Positions 47,512 through 54,344 of a stretch of DNA of 54,344 nucleotides are shown here, piece by piece. The number at the start of each line of letters is the position of its first letter. Within the stretch, counting starts at the first letter, position 1. The stretch lies in the NCBI GenBank assembly GCA_021848725.1, contig JAJZTS010000011.1:1-54344 (forward strand). Reading direction: 5' to 3'. The position numbers were made by a program, and so were the translations under genes. This DNA comes from Pseudomonadota bacterium (lineage in GTDB: Bacteria > Pseudomonadota > Gammaproteobacteria > Burkholderiales > Thiobacillaceae). The notes below the pieces were generated by a model. It searched no databases. It saw only the letters and a program-made list of their open reading frames with translations, and had not been told where the DNA came from.

Positions 47512-47888
47512 TGCAGCACGCGGGGCATGCTTAGCACGAATTCCGGAATTTCCGCGTCGAAGGCATGGCCATCTTCCGCGACCATCTGGTAGCTGCCGCT
47601 CATGGTGCCCACCGGCGTGGCCAGCGCGGTGCCGCTGGTGTATTCGAAGCTTTCGCCCGGTTTGATCAGGGGCTGTTCGCCGACCACGCCGACCCCCTGG
47701 ACCTCTTGGGTCTGCTGATTGGCATCGGTGATGAGCCAGCGCCGGGAGATCAGCTGGGTGGGTACGTTACCGGTATTGGTGATGGTGATGGTGTAGGCGA
47801 AGATATAACGATCCCCCGCCTCATCCGATTGCTCGGGGATATAGACGGAGGTTGGCGTGACGGTGATGTGGTATTTCTTGTCGCTCAT
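47508..47888 (-). CDS. apaG: ApaG (CorD) protein
   Basis: ApaG is a small fibronectin-type-III-like beta-sandwich protein linked to Co2+/Mg2+ tolerance in enterobacteria; its biochemical activity is unclear. The 126-aa protein has the family signatures YIFAYTITITNTGNVPTQLISRRW and VVGEQPLIKPGESFEYTSG, then GTMSGSYQMV. It is divergent from rpe with 112 bp between, and away from rsmA, its usual neighbour in enterobacteria. Confidence 0.96.
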   Translation of the reverse strand: MSDKKYHITVTPTSVYIPEQSDEAGDRYIFAYTITITNTGNVPTQLISRRWLITDANQQTQEVQGVGVVGEQPLIKPGESFEYTSGTALATPVGTMSGSYQMVAEDGHAFDAEIPEFVLSMPRVLH

Positions 47889-48000
47889 GGAGATTTTTCC
47901 CTGTGAGAGGGCATTACACGCGATTTGATCTGGCCTGTCCAGAGTGGCGTTCCACCGGCTAAAATAGCGGCTTTAAATTTGCCGTTTGAGGGAAGCCGTC

Positions 48001-48687
48001 ATGTCGAAGTTCCGTATTGCCCCCAGCATCCTATCCGCCAATTTCGCCAAGCTGGGCGAGGAGGTGGACAACGTCCTCGCCGCCGGCGCCGACATCGTCC
48101 ATTTCGACGTGATGGACAACCACTACGTGCCCAACCTGACCATCGGCCCGCTGGTCTGCGAGGCCCTGCGCAAGCACGGCGTCACCGCGCCGATCGACGT
48201 GCACCTGATGGTCAAGCCGGTCGACCGCATCATCCCCGATTTCGCCAAGGCCGGCGCCACCTACATCACCTTCCACCCCGAGGCGTCCGAGCACATCGAC
48301 CGCACTATCGGCCTGATCAAGGAAAGCGGTTGCAAGGCCGGCCTGGTGTTCAACCCGGCCACCCCCTTGGACGTGCTGGAATACACCCTGGACAAGATCG
48401 ACATGGTCCTGCTGATGTCGGTCAACCCCGGCTTCGGCGGCCAGAAGTTCATCCCCTACGTGCTGGACAAGGCGCGCCAAGTGCGCCAGATGATCGATGC
48501 CAAGGGCGTCGACGTCAGCCTGGAGATCGACGGCGGCGTCGGTCCGGCCAACATCCTGGAAGTGGCCAAGGCCGGTGTCGACACCTTCGTCGCCGGCTCC
48601 GCCGTGTTCGGCAAGCGCAACGAGAACGACCCGAACCGCTACGACACCATCATCGGCGAAATGCGCGCCGAGTTGGCCAAGGCCTAA
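48001..48687 (+). CDS. rpe: Ribulose-phosphate 3-epimerase
   Basis: Rpe interconverts ribulose-5-phosphate and xylulose-5-phosphate in the pentose phosphate and Calvin cycles. The 228-aa TIM barrel shows [45 protein letters not shown] and [19 protein letters not shown] 48001 has GAGGGA 7 nt upstream. The gph gene follows after 2 bp. Confidence 0.97.
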   Translation: MSKFRIAPSILSANFAKLGEEVDNVLAAGADIVHFDVMDNHYVPNLTIGPLVCEALRKHGVTAPIDVHLMVKPVDRIIPDFAKAGATYITFHPEASEHIDRTIGLIKESGCKAGLVFNPATPLDVLEYTLDKIDMVLLMSVNPGFGGQKFIPYVLDKARQVRQMIDAKGVDVSLEIDGGVGPANILEVAKAGVDTFVAGSAVFGKRNENDPNRYDTIIGEMRAELAKA

Positions 48688-48689
48688 GC

Positions 48690-49376
48690 ATGACGGTGGC
48701 AACGCCCTTGGCCGTCAAGGCCGTGGTCATCGACCTCGACGGCACCCTGCTCGACACTGCGCCGGACTTGGCCGACGCCGCCATGGCGATGGCGGCCGAC
48801 CTCGGCCTGCCGCCGATCGCGCTGGACGAGGTGAAAACCTACATCGGCAACGGCGTCTCCCGCCTGGTCAAGCGGGTGCTCACCCGCGACATGCAGGCCG
48901 AGCCGGCGCCGGCGCTGTTCGCCCAGGCCCTGCCGATCTACGAGCGGCACTACGCCGAGTGGGTCAGCCGCAAGAGCCGGCCCTTCCCCGGCGTGGTCGA
49001 GGGGCTCAAGGCGTTCAAGGCCATGGGCCTGCGCGTGGCCTGTATCACCAACAAGGCCGAGCGTTTCACCCATCCGCTGCTGAAAGACACCGGTTTGTTC
49101 GATTACTTCGAACTGATCCTGTCCGGTGACAGCCTGCCTGAGAAGAAGCCCTCGCCCTTGCCCTTGCTGCATGCCTGCCAGGTGTTCGGCATCGAGCCGG
49201 CCGAGCTGCTGCTGATCGGCGATTCGCTCAACGACACCCAAGCGGCCCGCGCCGCCGGCTGTCCGGTGTTCTGCGTGCCCTACGGCTACAACCGCGGCCG
49301 GCCGGTGGTGGAGTTGGATCTGGATGCCGTGGTGCCCAGCCTGCTCGACGCGAGCAAGCTCGTCGCAAAGGCCTGA
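48690..49376 (+). CDS. gph: HAD-type phosphatase, phosphoglycolate phosphatase-like
   Basis: The 228-aa HAD hydrolase has DLDGTLLDTAPDL (nucleophile DxD), the cap, CITNKAERF with the motif II Thr, Lys in KKPSPLPLLHA and LIGDSLNDTQAARAAG. Its position in rpe-gph-trpE argues for phosphoglycolate phosphatase. The homologous MupP of Pseudomonas dephosphorylates MurNAc-6-phosphate between AnmK and AmgK, both present in this window, so a MupP-type or dual role should be kept in mind. It is coupled to rpe. Confidence 0.9.
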   Translation: MTVATPLAVKAVVIDLDGTLLDTAPDLADAAMAMAADLGLPPIALDEVKTYIGNGVSRLVKRVLTRDMQAEPAPALFAQALPIYERHYAEWVSRKSRPFPGVVEGLKAFKAMGLRVACITNKAERFTHPLLKDTGLFDYFELILSGDSLPEKKPSPLPLLHACQVFGIEPAELLLIGDSLNDTQAARAAGCPVFCVPYGYNRGRPVVELDLDAVVPSLLDASKLVAKA

Positions 49377-49378
49377 AC

Positions 49379-49429
49379 ATGAACCTCATGGAGATGACAT
49401 TCGATCGGCGATGGCGATGGCAGCACTGA
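49379..49429 (+). CDS. trpL: Candidate trp leader peptide TrpL
   Basis: A 16-codon open frame starts 2 bp after the gph stop and encodes MNLMEMTFDRRWRWQH. AAAGG lies 7 nt before its ATG, which resembles a working ribosome site. It holds two Trp codons (49412-49414 and 49418-49420) separated by one Arg codon, close to the end, as in trp leader peptides. It spans the 5' arm of a long hairpin that buries the trpE ribosome site. No proteomic support exists; it could be chance, since the CGATGG repeat also yields the Trp codons. Confidence 0.55.
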   Translation: MNLMEMTFDRRWRWQH

Positions 49430-49465
49430 CCCTGCCCTTACCGATCGCAACCCATTTCCATGAGG
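49384..49465 (+). promoter_or_regulatory. Predicted hairpin sequestering the trpE ribosome site
   Basis: Positions 49384-49396 pair with 49453-49465 in 13 continuous base pairs (one G-U). A symmetric 5x5 internal loop follows, then 7 bp (49402-49408 with 49441-49447), and an inner 5-bp stem (49419-49423 with 49432-49436). The outer helix covers GAGG of the trpE Shine-Dalgarno (49462-49466). No T-run follows, so control would act on translation rather than by an intrinsic terminator. A ribosome stalled on the leader Trp codons would break the middle stems. Confidence 0.55.
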
Positions 49466-49471
49466 ACCATC

Positions 49472-50947
49472 ATGACTGAACAGGAATTCAACGACCTCGC
49501 CCGCCAGGGCTACAACCGCATCCCGCTGGTGAAGACCCTGCCGGCGGACCTCGACACGCCGCTGTCGATCTATCTCAAGCTGGCCAACCAGCCCTATTCC
49601 TATCTCTTGGAATCGGTGGTCGGCGGCGAGCGCTTCGGCCGCTACTCCTTCATCGGTCTGCCGGCGCGCACCGTGCTGCGGGTGCATGGCCATGTCGTCA
49701 GCGTCGAGCGGGACGGCCAGGCCGTCGAGCAGAGCGACCAAGCCGACCCGCTGGCCTTTGTCGAGGCTTATCTTCAGCGCTTCAAGGCCGCCACGCCGCA
49801 GGGTCTGCCGCGTTTTCCCGGCGGCCTGTGCGGCTACTTCGGCTACGACACCGTGCGTTATGTCGAGAAGAAACTGGCGCAGGCGCACAAGCCGGACGTG
49901 CTCGGCACCCCGGATATCCTGTTGTTGCTGACCGACGAACTGGCGGTGGTCGACAACCTCTCCGGCCAGTTGAGCCTGATCGTCTATGCCGATCCGCTGC
50001 AGTCTGAGGCCCACTTGGCGGCCCAGGCGCGGCTCAACGAACTGGCCCGGCAGTTGCGCCAGCCGGCGATTCCGCCCAAGAGCGAGCCGGGCGAGGCGGC
50101 CGAGGCGGTGTCCGAATTCGGCGAGGCCGGGTTCAAGGCGGCGGTGGACCAGGCCAAGCGCTACATCGTCGAGGGCGACATCATGCAGGTGGTCTTGAGC
50201 CAGCGCATGAGCCGGCCGTTCAAGGCGCATCCCTTGTCCTTGTATCGCAGCCTGCGCAGCCTCAATCCCTCGCCCTACATGTTCTATTACGACATGGGCA
50301 ACTTCCACGTGGTCGGCGCCTCGCCCGAGATCCTGGTCCGGCTGGAGGGCGACACCGTCACCGTGCGGCCCATCGCCGGCACCCGGCCGCGCGGCGTCAG
50401 CCGCGAGGAGGACCTCAAGTTCGAGCAGGACCTCTTGGCCGACCCCAAGGAGCTGGCCGAGCACGTGCAGTTGATGGACCTCGGCCGCAACGACGCCGGC
50501 CGCGTCGCCCAGACCGGCTCGGTCAAGGTCACCGAGAACATGGTGATCGAGCGCTACTCGCACGTCATGCACATCGTGTCCAACGTCGAGGCCAAGCTGA
50601 AACCCGACCTCAACGCGATGGACGTGCTGCGCGCCACCTTCCCGGCCGGTACCGTGTCCGGTGCGCCCAAGGTGCGGGCGATGGAGATCATCGACGAGTT
50701 GGAGCCGACCAAACGCGGCATCTACGCCGGCGCGGTCGGCTACTTGGGCTTCAACGGCGACATGGACCTGGCCATCGCCATCCGCACCGCGGTGATCAAG
50801 GACCAGACCCTCTATGTCCAGGCCGGGGCCGGCATCGTCGCCGACTCGGTGCCCGACAACGAATGGATCGAGACCCGCAACAAGGCCCGGGCGGTCGTGC
50901 GCGCGGCCGAGCTTGCCCTGGCCGGCATTGAAGGCGAGGCCGAGTAG
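49472..50947 (+). CDS. trpE: Anthranilate synthase component I
   Basis: TrpE makes anthranilate from chorismate, with ammonia from TrpG, starting tryptophan synthesis. The 491-aa protein has the N-terminal domain with the Trp feedback motif LLES in [19 protein letters not shown], and the chorismate-binding domain (about 215-480) with [37 protein letters not shown] and [12 protein letters not shown] 49472 has GAGGA 5 nt upstream; ATG 49460 lies inside the hairpin. trpG follows only after two unrelated genes. Confidence 0.97.
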   Translation: MTEQEFNDLARQGYNRIPLVKTLPADLDTPLSIYLKLANQPYSYLLESVVGGERFGRYSFIGLPARTVLRVHGHVVSVERDGQAVEQSDQADPLAFVEAYLQRFKAATPQGLPRFPGGLCGYFGYDTVRYVEKKLAQAHKPDVLGTPDILLLLTDELAVVDNLSGQLSLIVYADPLQSEAHLAAQARLNELARQLRQPAIPPKSEPGEAAEAVSEFGEAGFKAAVDQAKRYIVEGDIMQVVLSQRMSRPFKAHPLSLYRSLRSLNPSPYMFYYDMGNFHVVGASPEILVRLEGDTVTVRPIAGTRPRGVSREEDLKFEQDLLADPKELAEHVQLMDLGRNDAGRVAQTGSVKVTENMVIERYSHVMHIVSNVEAKLKPDLNAMDVLRATFPAGTVSGAPKVRAMEIIDELEPTKRGIYAGAVGYLGFNGDMDLAIAIRTAVIKDQTLYVQAGAGIVADSVPDNEWIETRNKARAVVRAAELALAGIEGEAE

Positions 50948-50970
50948 GGTGGCCGGCTTTGCCGGCCACC
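50948..50970. repeat. Hairpin just after trpE
   Basis: A perfect 10-bp stem with a TTT loop (50948-50957, 50961-50970) starts one base after the trpE stop codon. No T-run follows. It may stabilise or end the trpE message in a Rho-assisted way, or be a repeat unit. The rest of the 224-bp space to 51171 holds a smaller hairpin (51047-51062) and no gene. Confidence 0.6.
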
Positions 50971-51171
50971 TAGCGTAGTCCCCGATCTGGAAGCCTTGTT
51001 TCGATTTGGGGTGCTTCGGGCAGTCTCGGCGAAATCGGCGAAAAATGGCCGCTGCTGCGGCCTATTCGCTTGAATTTTCTGTCGAAAGAGCCGATTCTTT
51101 TCGGCCTGATCTTCCTGGCTCCGTGAGATGGTCGCTATCCACCTAATGTTTATTTGCATTGGGGGTGTTCG

Positions 51172-52785
51172 GTGACACCCCCCACCATCGACCGAATCTT
51201 CGATGCGGTGGTTCGCATCGACACGGCCTGTTGCTTGACCTTCGTTTCGGACCAAGGTCTGCGCTGGTTCGGAGTCGACAGCCTGACTCGGCTGCCGCCG
51301 GACTTTACGGAACTCCTGCATGCGGAGGATGCCGAGGCGTTCCGTTCCCAGGTCGCGGAGCAGTCGGAAAGTTTCGCTTGCGATGCGCGTATCGTCAGGC
51401 AGGGCAACGAGCTTTGGGTCAACATCCGGGCCTATCTGCTGGCCGATGCCCGGCAATACATGCTGTGCATCATCGATATTTCCCAATGGAAGGTCGGCGA
51501 TGCCTCTTTGCGCCATGCCGCCGAGCACGATGAATTGACCGGCTTGCCCAATCGTACCTACCTGAAGCGCGCCTTCGAGCAACTCGCCAAGCGTGGAGTC
51601 AAGCCGTTTTCGGTTGCGCTGCTCGATCTGGACGGCTTCAAGAAGGTCAACGATACCTTCGGCCACCCTATCGGCGATGCGGTGCTGAAAGAGACGACAC
51701 GGCGCCTCGCCAAGGTGATCGGCCCCAACGACATTCTGGCCCGGCTCGGCGGCGACGAGTTCGTCATCTTGCTGGAGGGTTCGGCCGCCGCGGCAAGCAG
51801 TCAGCTGACCAATGTGTTGCTCGCCATCGCCAGGCCATACGATACCGCGCCGCATAATGCCTACCTCGGCGTCAGCATCGGCGTCGCCGAATACCCCATG
51901 CACGGCGAGGACTACTCGACGGTCCTGAAGAACGCCGACACGGCGATGTACTACTCCAAGAACGCCGGAAAGAACCGGGTCAGCGTTTTTACGGAGTCGA
52001 ACGAGAGCGCCGACTTTTCGATCAAGGCGGCCATCCATAAGGGTATTCAAGAGGGCGAGTTCTATCTCGAATACCAGCCCCAATTCGACATCAACCGCAA
52101 GCTGGTCGGTGCCGAGGCCTTGATGCGCTGGACCAGCCATACCTTCGGTCGGGTTCCGCCCGACAAGTTCATCCCGATCGTCGAGGACTCGGGGCTCATG
52201 CCGTTCCTTGGCAAATGGGCGCTGCGCTATGCCTGCCACCAGTTGAAGCAGCTTCGCGAGCTGATGCCCGACTTCGTCATGTCGGTCAACGTTTCGCCCG
52301 TTCAATTCGGGGCGGACGATTTCGACGCCCTGGTGCTCGAGGCCATATCCGAGGCGGGCATCGACCCGAACCGGCTGGTCCTGGAGATCACGGAATCCAC
52401 CCTGATGAAAAGCCAGGAAAAAACCGAACGCGCCCTGGCCAAGCTGCGCGAGCTAGGCATCCGCTTCTCGATCGACGATTTCGGCACGGGCTTTTCGAGC
52501 CTCGCCTACCTGACGCGCTTGCCGGTTTCCAGCATCAAGGTCGACAAGGCGTTCATCCGCGCGATAGAAAAGCCCGGCAAGGGTTCGTTCGCGGACGAGA
52601 AGCTGGTGACCGCCATGATCAATCTGGCGCACAGCATCGACCTGAAGGTCGTGGCCGAGGGGGTCGAGACCGAAGGGCAGTTCGATTTTCTCAGAAAATC
52701 CGGCTGCAACCTGATCCAGGGCTATCTGTTAGGAAAGCCGATCTCCGGCGCCGCATTGGCCTCCCTGTTGAAGGCGGCAGCATGA
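51172..52785 (+). CDS. PAS-GGDEF-EAL cyclic-di-GMP signalling protein
   Basis: A 537-aa cytoplasmic protein able in principle both to make and to break cyclic-di-GMP. Residues 1-115 look like a PAS fold (IFDAVVRIDTACCLTFV to IDISQWKVGDASL). The GGDEF domain (about 120-280) has DELTGLPNRTYLKRAF and ARLGGDEFVILLEG at 190; the EAL domain (about 290-535) has GAEALMRW near 313, then DDFGTGFSSLAYL and LKVVAEGVET. Both signatures are intact, but the I-site RxxD is absent. GTG 51172 follows GGGGGTG; TTG 51154 is an alternative. It is coupled to the next gene and splits trpE from trpG. Confidence 0.92.
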   Translation: MTPPTIDRIFDAVVRIDTACCLTFVSDQGLRWFGVDSLTRLPPDFTELLHAEDAEAFRSQVAEQSESFACDARIVRQGNELWVNIRAYLLADARQYMLCIIDISQWKVGDASLRHAAEHDELTGLPNRTYLKRAFEQLAKRGVKPFSVALLDLDGFKKVNDTFGHPIGDAVLKETTRRLAKVIGPNDILARLGGDEFVILLEGSAAAASSQLTNVLLAIARPYDTAPHNAYLGVSIGVAEYPMHGEDYSTVLKNADTAMYYSKNAGKNRVSVFTESNESADFSIKAAIHKGIQEGEFYLEYQPQFDINRKLVGAEALMRWTSHTFGRVPPDKFIPIVEDSGLMPFLGKWALRYACHQLKQLRELMPDFVMSVNVSPVQFGADDFDALVLEAISEAGIDPNRLVLEITESTLMKSQEKTERALAKLRELGIRFSIDDFGTGFSSLAYLTRLPVSSIKVDKAFIRAIEKPGKGSFADEKLVTAMINLAHSIDLKVVAEGVETEGQFDFLRKSGCNLIQGYLLGKPISGAALASLLKAAA

Positions 52786-54074
52786 CCGCGGAGGAAACGC
52801 TGAACAGGCTGTTCGCCGCGATGCAGGGCACGGGCGGCCTGCCGGCCTCGGAAAGCAAGGTCGCCTCGATCCTGACCGCCTTGCATGGCGAGGCCAGGAG
52901 CCACACCGAACTCGCGCACGAAATCGTCGAAGACCTCGCCCTGACCCAGAAGGTGCTCAAGCTCGCGAATTCGCCCATGTACGCCCCCTTCGCCGAACAA
53001 ACGGCCTCCGTTTCGTCCGCGCTCGAGGTGGTGGGGGCCGACGGGCTGCTGCACATCGTGCTCGGCACGAAAATGGTCAGCCATGCGGAACTGGAGGAGG
53101 ACGGGAGCCTTTCACGGACGCTGCTCGCGTCGGAGGTAGCCAGAAATGCCTTGCCGGACAGGATGGAGCACGCTTCGATCGCGGCCTTGATGTACGACCT
53201 CGGTAGCCTGATGGTGGGCAAATACCTGCCGGGCGACATGGCGGCCATCGACGCGCTGGTCGCGGGTGGGCGCGATGCCCAGGCCGCGGCCAAGGAAGTG
53301 CTAGGTATCAGCTTGCAGGAAATCGGCTCCGAGGTGGCCAAGCACTGGCACTTGCCCGAGCAGATCGTTGCCATCATCGACGGCTCCGGCGATCAGGGCT
53401 TGATCGAGGTCGCGAAATTTTCCACTGCCGTTTCCACCCTGATTCACGAAGGCAAGGCCGAGGAGGCAAGCAAGCTGGTCTCCGCATCGAGCCTGCCGGG
53501 CGCATTGAAATTGAGCGGCCTGGTGAAACGCAAGATTGAGGCGTTTAAACAGAGGCGGGGCAATAAGGCCGCCGCCCCGTCCCGGCACGCTCAATCCGCC
53601 CTCGAACGGCTTTTGGCCCAATTGTCCGGGGAGCGGAAAAAGACCGTCGAGGAGCTTGCGGCGGCCATGTTCCCCGTGTTCTGCGAATCGTTCGGCGTGG
53701 TCCGCTGCCTGTTGTTTATGGCGGTGAAGTCGGGCGATATGTATGTGCGCTGCGGCTATGGCCAGGGCGTGGACGAGATCAAACCAAAACTCAAGATATC
53801 GACCGAGTTCAAACCCACCGCATTTCATGCGGCGATCAAGAACAATGTTGATGTCTCGATCACGGATGTCAAAAAGCTGGCGCCAACGGCGCTGCCGGAT
53901 GGCTTCAGGCAGCTATTGCCCAATGTGAGCCGTTTCCTGATCCTGCCGATCGGCACCGATAAAGTGACGGGCTTGGTGTACTACGACTGGGAGTCAGCCA
54001 AGGAACTCAGCCAGGGCGAGTTGGAGGTTGTCAGGAAGCTGCGCAACCTCTTCCTGCCTTTCTTTCCGCAGTGA
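52782..54074 (+). CDS. HDOD domain protein with C-terminal GAF-like region
   Basis: A 430-aa cytoplasmic protein beginning MTAEETLNRLFAAMQG. The HDOD domain (about 25-210) has LAHEIVEDLALTQKVLKLANS and the helix with ALMYDLGSLMVGKYLPGD. The HD metal pair appears replaced (no HD dipeptide in YDLGSLM), as in non-catalytic HDOD modules. A charged linker precedes a GAF-like C-terminus (about 285-430), ending SQGELEVVRKLRNLFLPF. HDOD proteins usually act as signalling scaffolds with GGDEF/EAL proteins. The ATG overlaps the upstream stop (ATGA), which supports joint function. Confidence 0.85.
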   Translation: MTAEETLNRLFAAMQGTGGLPASESKVASILTALHGEARSHTELAHEIVEDLALTQKVLKLANSPMYAPFAEQTASVSSALEVVGADGLLHIVLGTKMVSHAELEEDGSLSRTLLASEVARNALPDRMEHASIAALMYDLGSLMVGKYLPGDMAAIDALVAGGRDAQAAAKEVLGISLQEIGSEVAKHWHLPEQIVAIIDGSGDQGLIEVAKFSTAVSTLIHEGKAEEASKLVSASSLPGALKLSGLVKRKIEAFKQRRGNKAAAPSRHAQSALERLLAQLSGERKKTVEELAAAMFPVFCESFGVVRCLLFMAVKSGDMYVRCGYGQGVDEIKPKLKISTEFKPTAFHAAIKNNVDVSITDVKKLAPTALPDGFRQLLPNVSRFLILPIGTDKVTGLVYYDWESAKELSQGELEVVRKLRNLFLPFFPQ

Positions 54075-54208
54075 CCGCTCGAAGTGGAAAATGGTTCAAG
54101 TCAGGGCCGATATGGGGGAAAATGCCGGCTTTCGTGCATTTTGTTCCGGGGTATCGAGCTCAATCATCCGGAACCATGGCCTGACAGAACACAAAAGGTA
54201 GCGGCGAT

Positions 54209-54344
54209 ATGTTGCTGATGCTGGATAACTACGACTCCTTCACCTACAACCTGGTGCAGTACTTCGGTGAGTTGGGCGAAGCCGTGCGCGTATACCGCAA
54301 CGACGAGATCGATCTCGATGCCATCGCCGCGCTGAAGCCGGATC
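54209..54344 (+). CDS. trpG: Anthranilate synthase component II (partial)
   Basis: The window ends inside this gene; 45 codons are visible. They read [26 protein letters not shown] and [17 protein letters not shown] (split here), the TrpG glutamine amidotransferase N-terminus. AAAAGG lies upstream of the ATG. The catalytic Cys triad is beyond the window. TrpG supplies ammonia to TrpE, encoded about 3.3 kb upstream. Confidence 0.93.
   Translation, partial: MLLMLDNYDSFTYNLVQYFGELGEAVRVYRNDEIDLDAIAALKPD

Noticed and set aside
47925-49376. A 483-codon plus frame covering rpe and gph
   Set aside because: Only its last 228 codons are gph; the first part is an Arg-rich out-of-frame reading of rpe. 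The gph start is ATG 48690.
50812-52305. A 497-codon minus frame over trpE end and the GGDEF-EAL gene
   Set aside because: Crosses two solid plus-strand genes and has biased composition.
54113-54146. AAAATGC...GCATTTT hairpin before trpG as a terminator
   Set aside because: The stem is 7 bp and AT-rich with a 10-nt loop; too weak to call.

Overview
The window reads as a GC-rich betaproteobacterial chromosome segment. Conserved syntenies support this: pilB-pilC-pilD-coaE-zapD, glyQ-glyS-gmhB-plsC, lptD-surA-pdxA-rsmA, amgK-murU-pepP-ubiH-dsbC and rpe-gph-trpE. A free-living Nitrosomonadales/Thiobacillaceae-like or Rhodocyclales-like organism is my guess; the family is not proven by anything I can see. 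Most of the window is ordinary core genome. No tRNA, CRISPR array, transposase, phage gene or origin was found, and no stretch above about 300 bases lacks a gene.

Layout. 1-172: the 5S rRNA ending an rRNA operon, and its terminator. 193-6901 (+): a CorC-like CBS membrane protein, then pilB, pilC, pilD (type IV pilus motor, platform and prepilin peptidase), coaE and zapD. 6902-10235 (-): anmK, an M23 endopeptidase and a radical SAM enzyme. 10261-14852 (+): mutY, a short MgtE and a P-type cation ATPase, all overlapping. 14849-17808 (-): a soluble lytic transglycosylase, a glycine-zipper protein and a small CpxP-like periplasmic protein, divergent from an OmpR/EnvZ-type pair at 17962-20036 (+). 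20129-26910 (+): glyQ, glyS, a membrane diguanylate cyclase, gmhB, plsC, a YgjP-like metalloprotease and gloA. 26907-37391 (-): a hybrid histidine kinase, two tandem HD-GYP proteins, rsmA, pdxA, surA and lptD. 37461-44385 (+): amgK, murU, pepP, two UbiH-type hydroxylases, dsbC and a TonB-like protein. 44433-47888 (-): a tiny Gln-rich protein, mltA, a secreted matrixin, a methyltransferase and apaG. 48001-54344 (+): rpe, gph, a candidate trp leader, trpE, a GGDEF-EAL protein, an HDOD protein and the start of trpG.

Three themes link the genes. Envelope upkeep: cell-wall recycling (AnmK, AmgK, MurU, possibly the Gph-like phosphatase), wall hydrolases (M23, Slt, MltA) and LPS export (LptD, SurA, GmhB, with DsbC). 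Cyclic-di-GMP signalling: one GGDEF, one GGDEF-EAL and two HD-GYP proteins plus a hybrid kinase and an HDOD protein, placed next to or inside otherwise conserved housekeeping operons. Type IV pili: pilBCD, a common target of such signalling.

The most interesting item is the trpE leader at 49379-49474: a 16-codon open frame with two Trp codons, starting just after gph, inside RNA predicted to fold into one long hairpin that buries the trpE ribosome-binding site. Next come a duplicated hydroxylase start with a roughly 130-base insert (41669-41862), a palindromic repeat forming the start of ubiH (40478-40501), and a c-di-GMP/HDOD gene pair splitting trpE from trpG.
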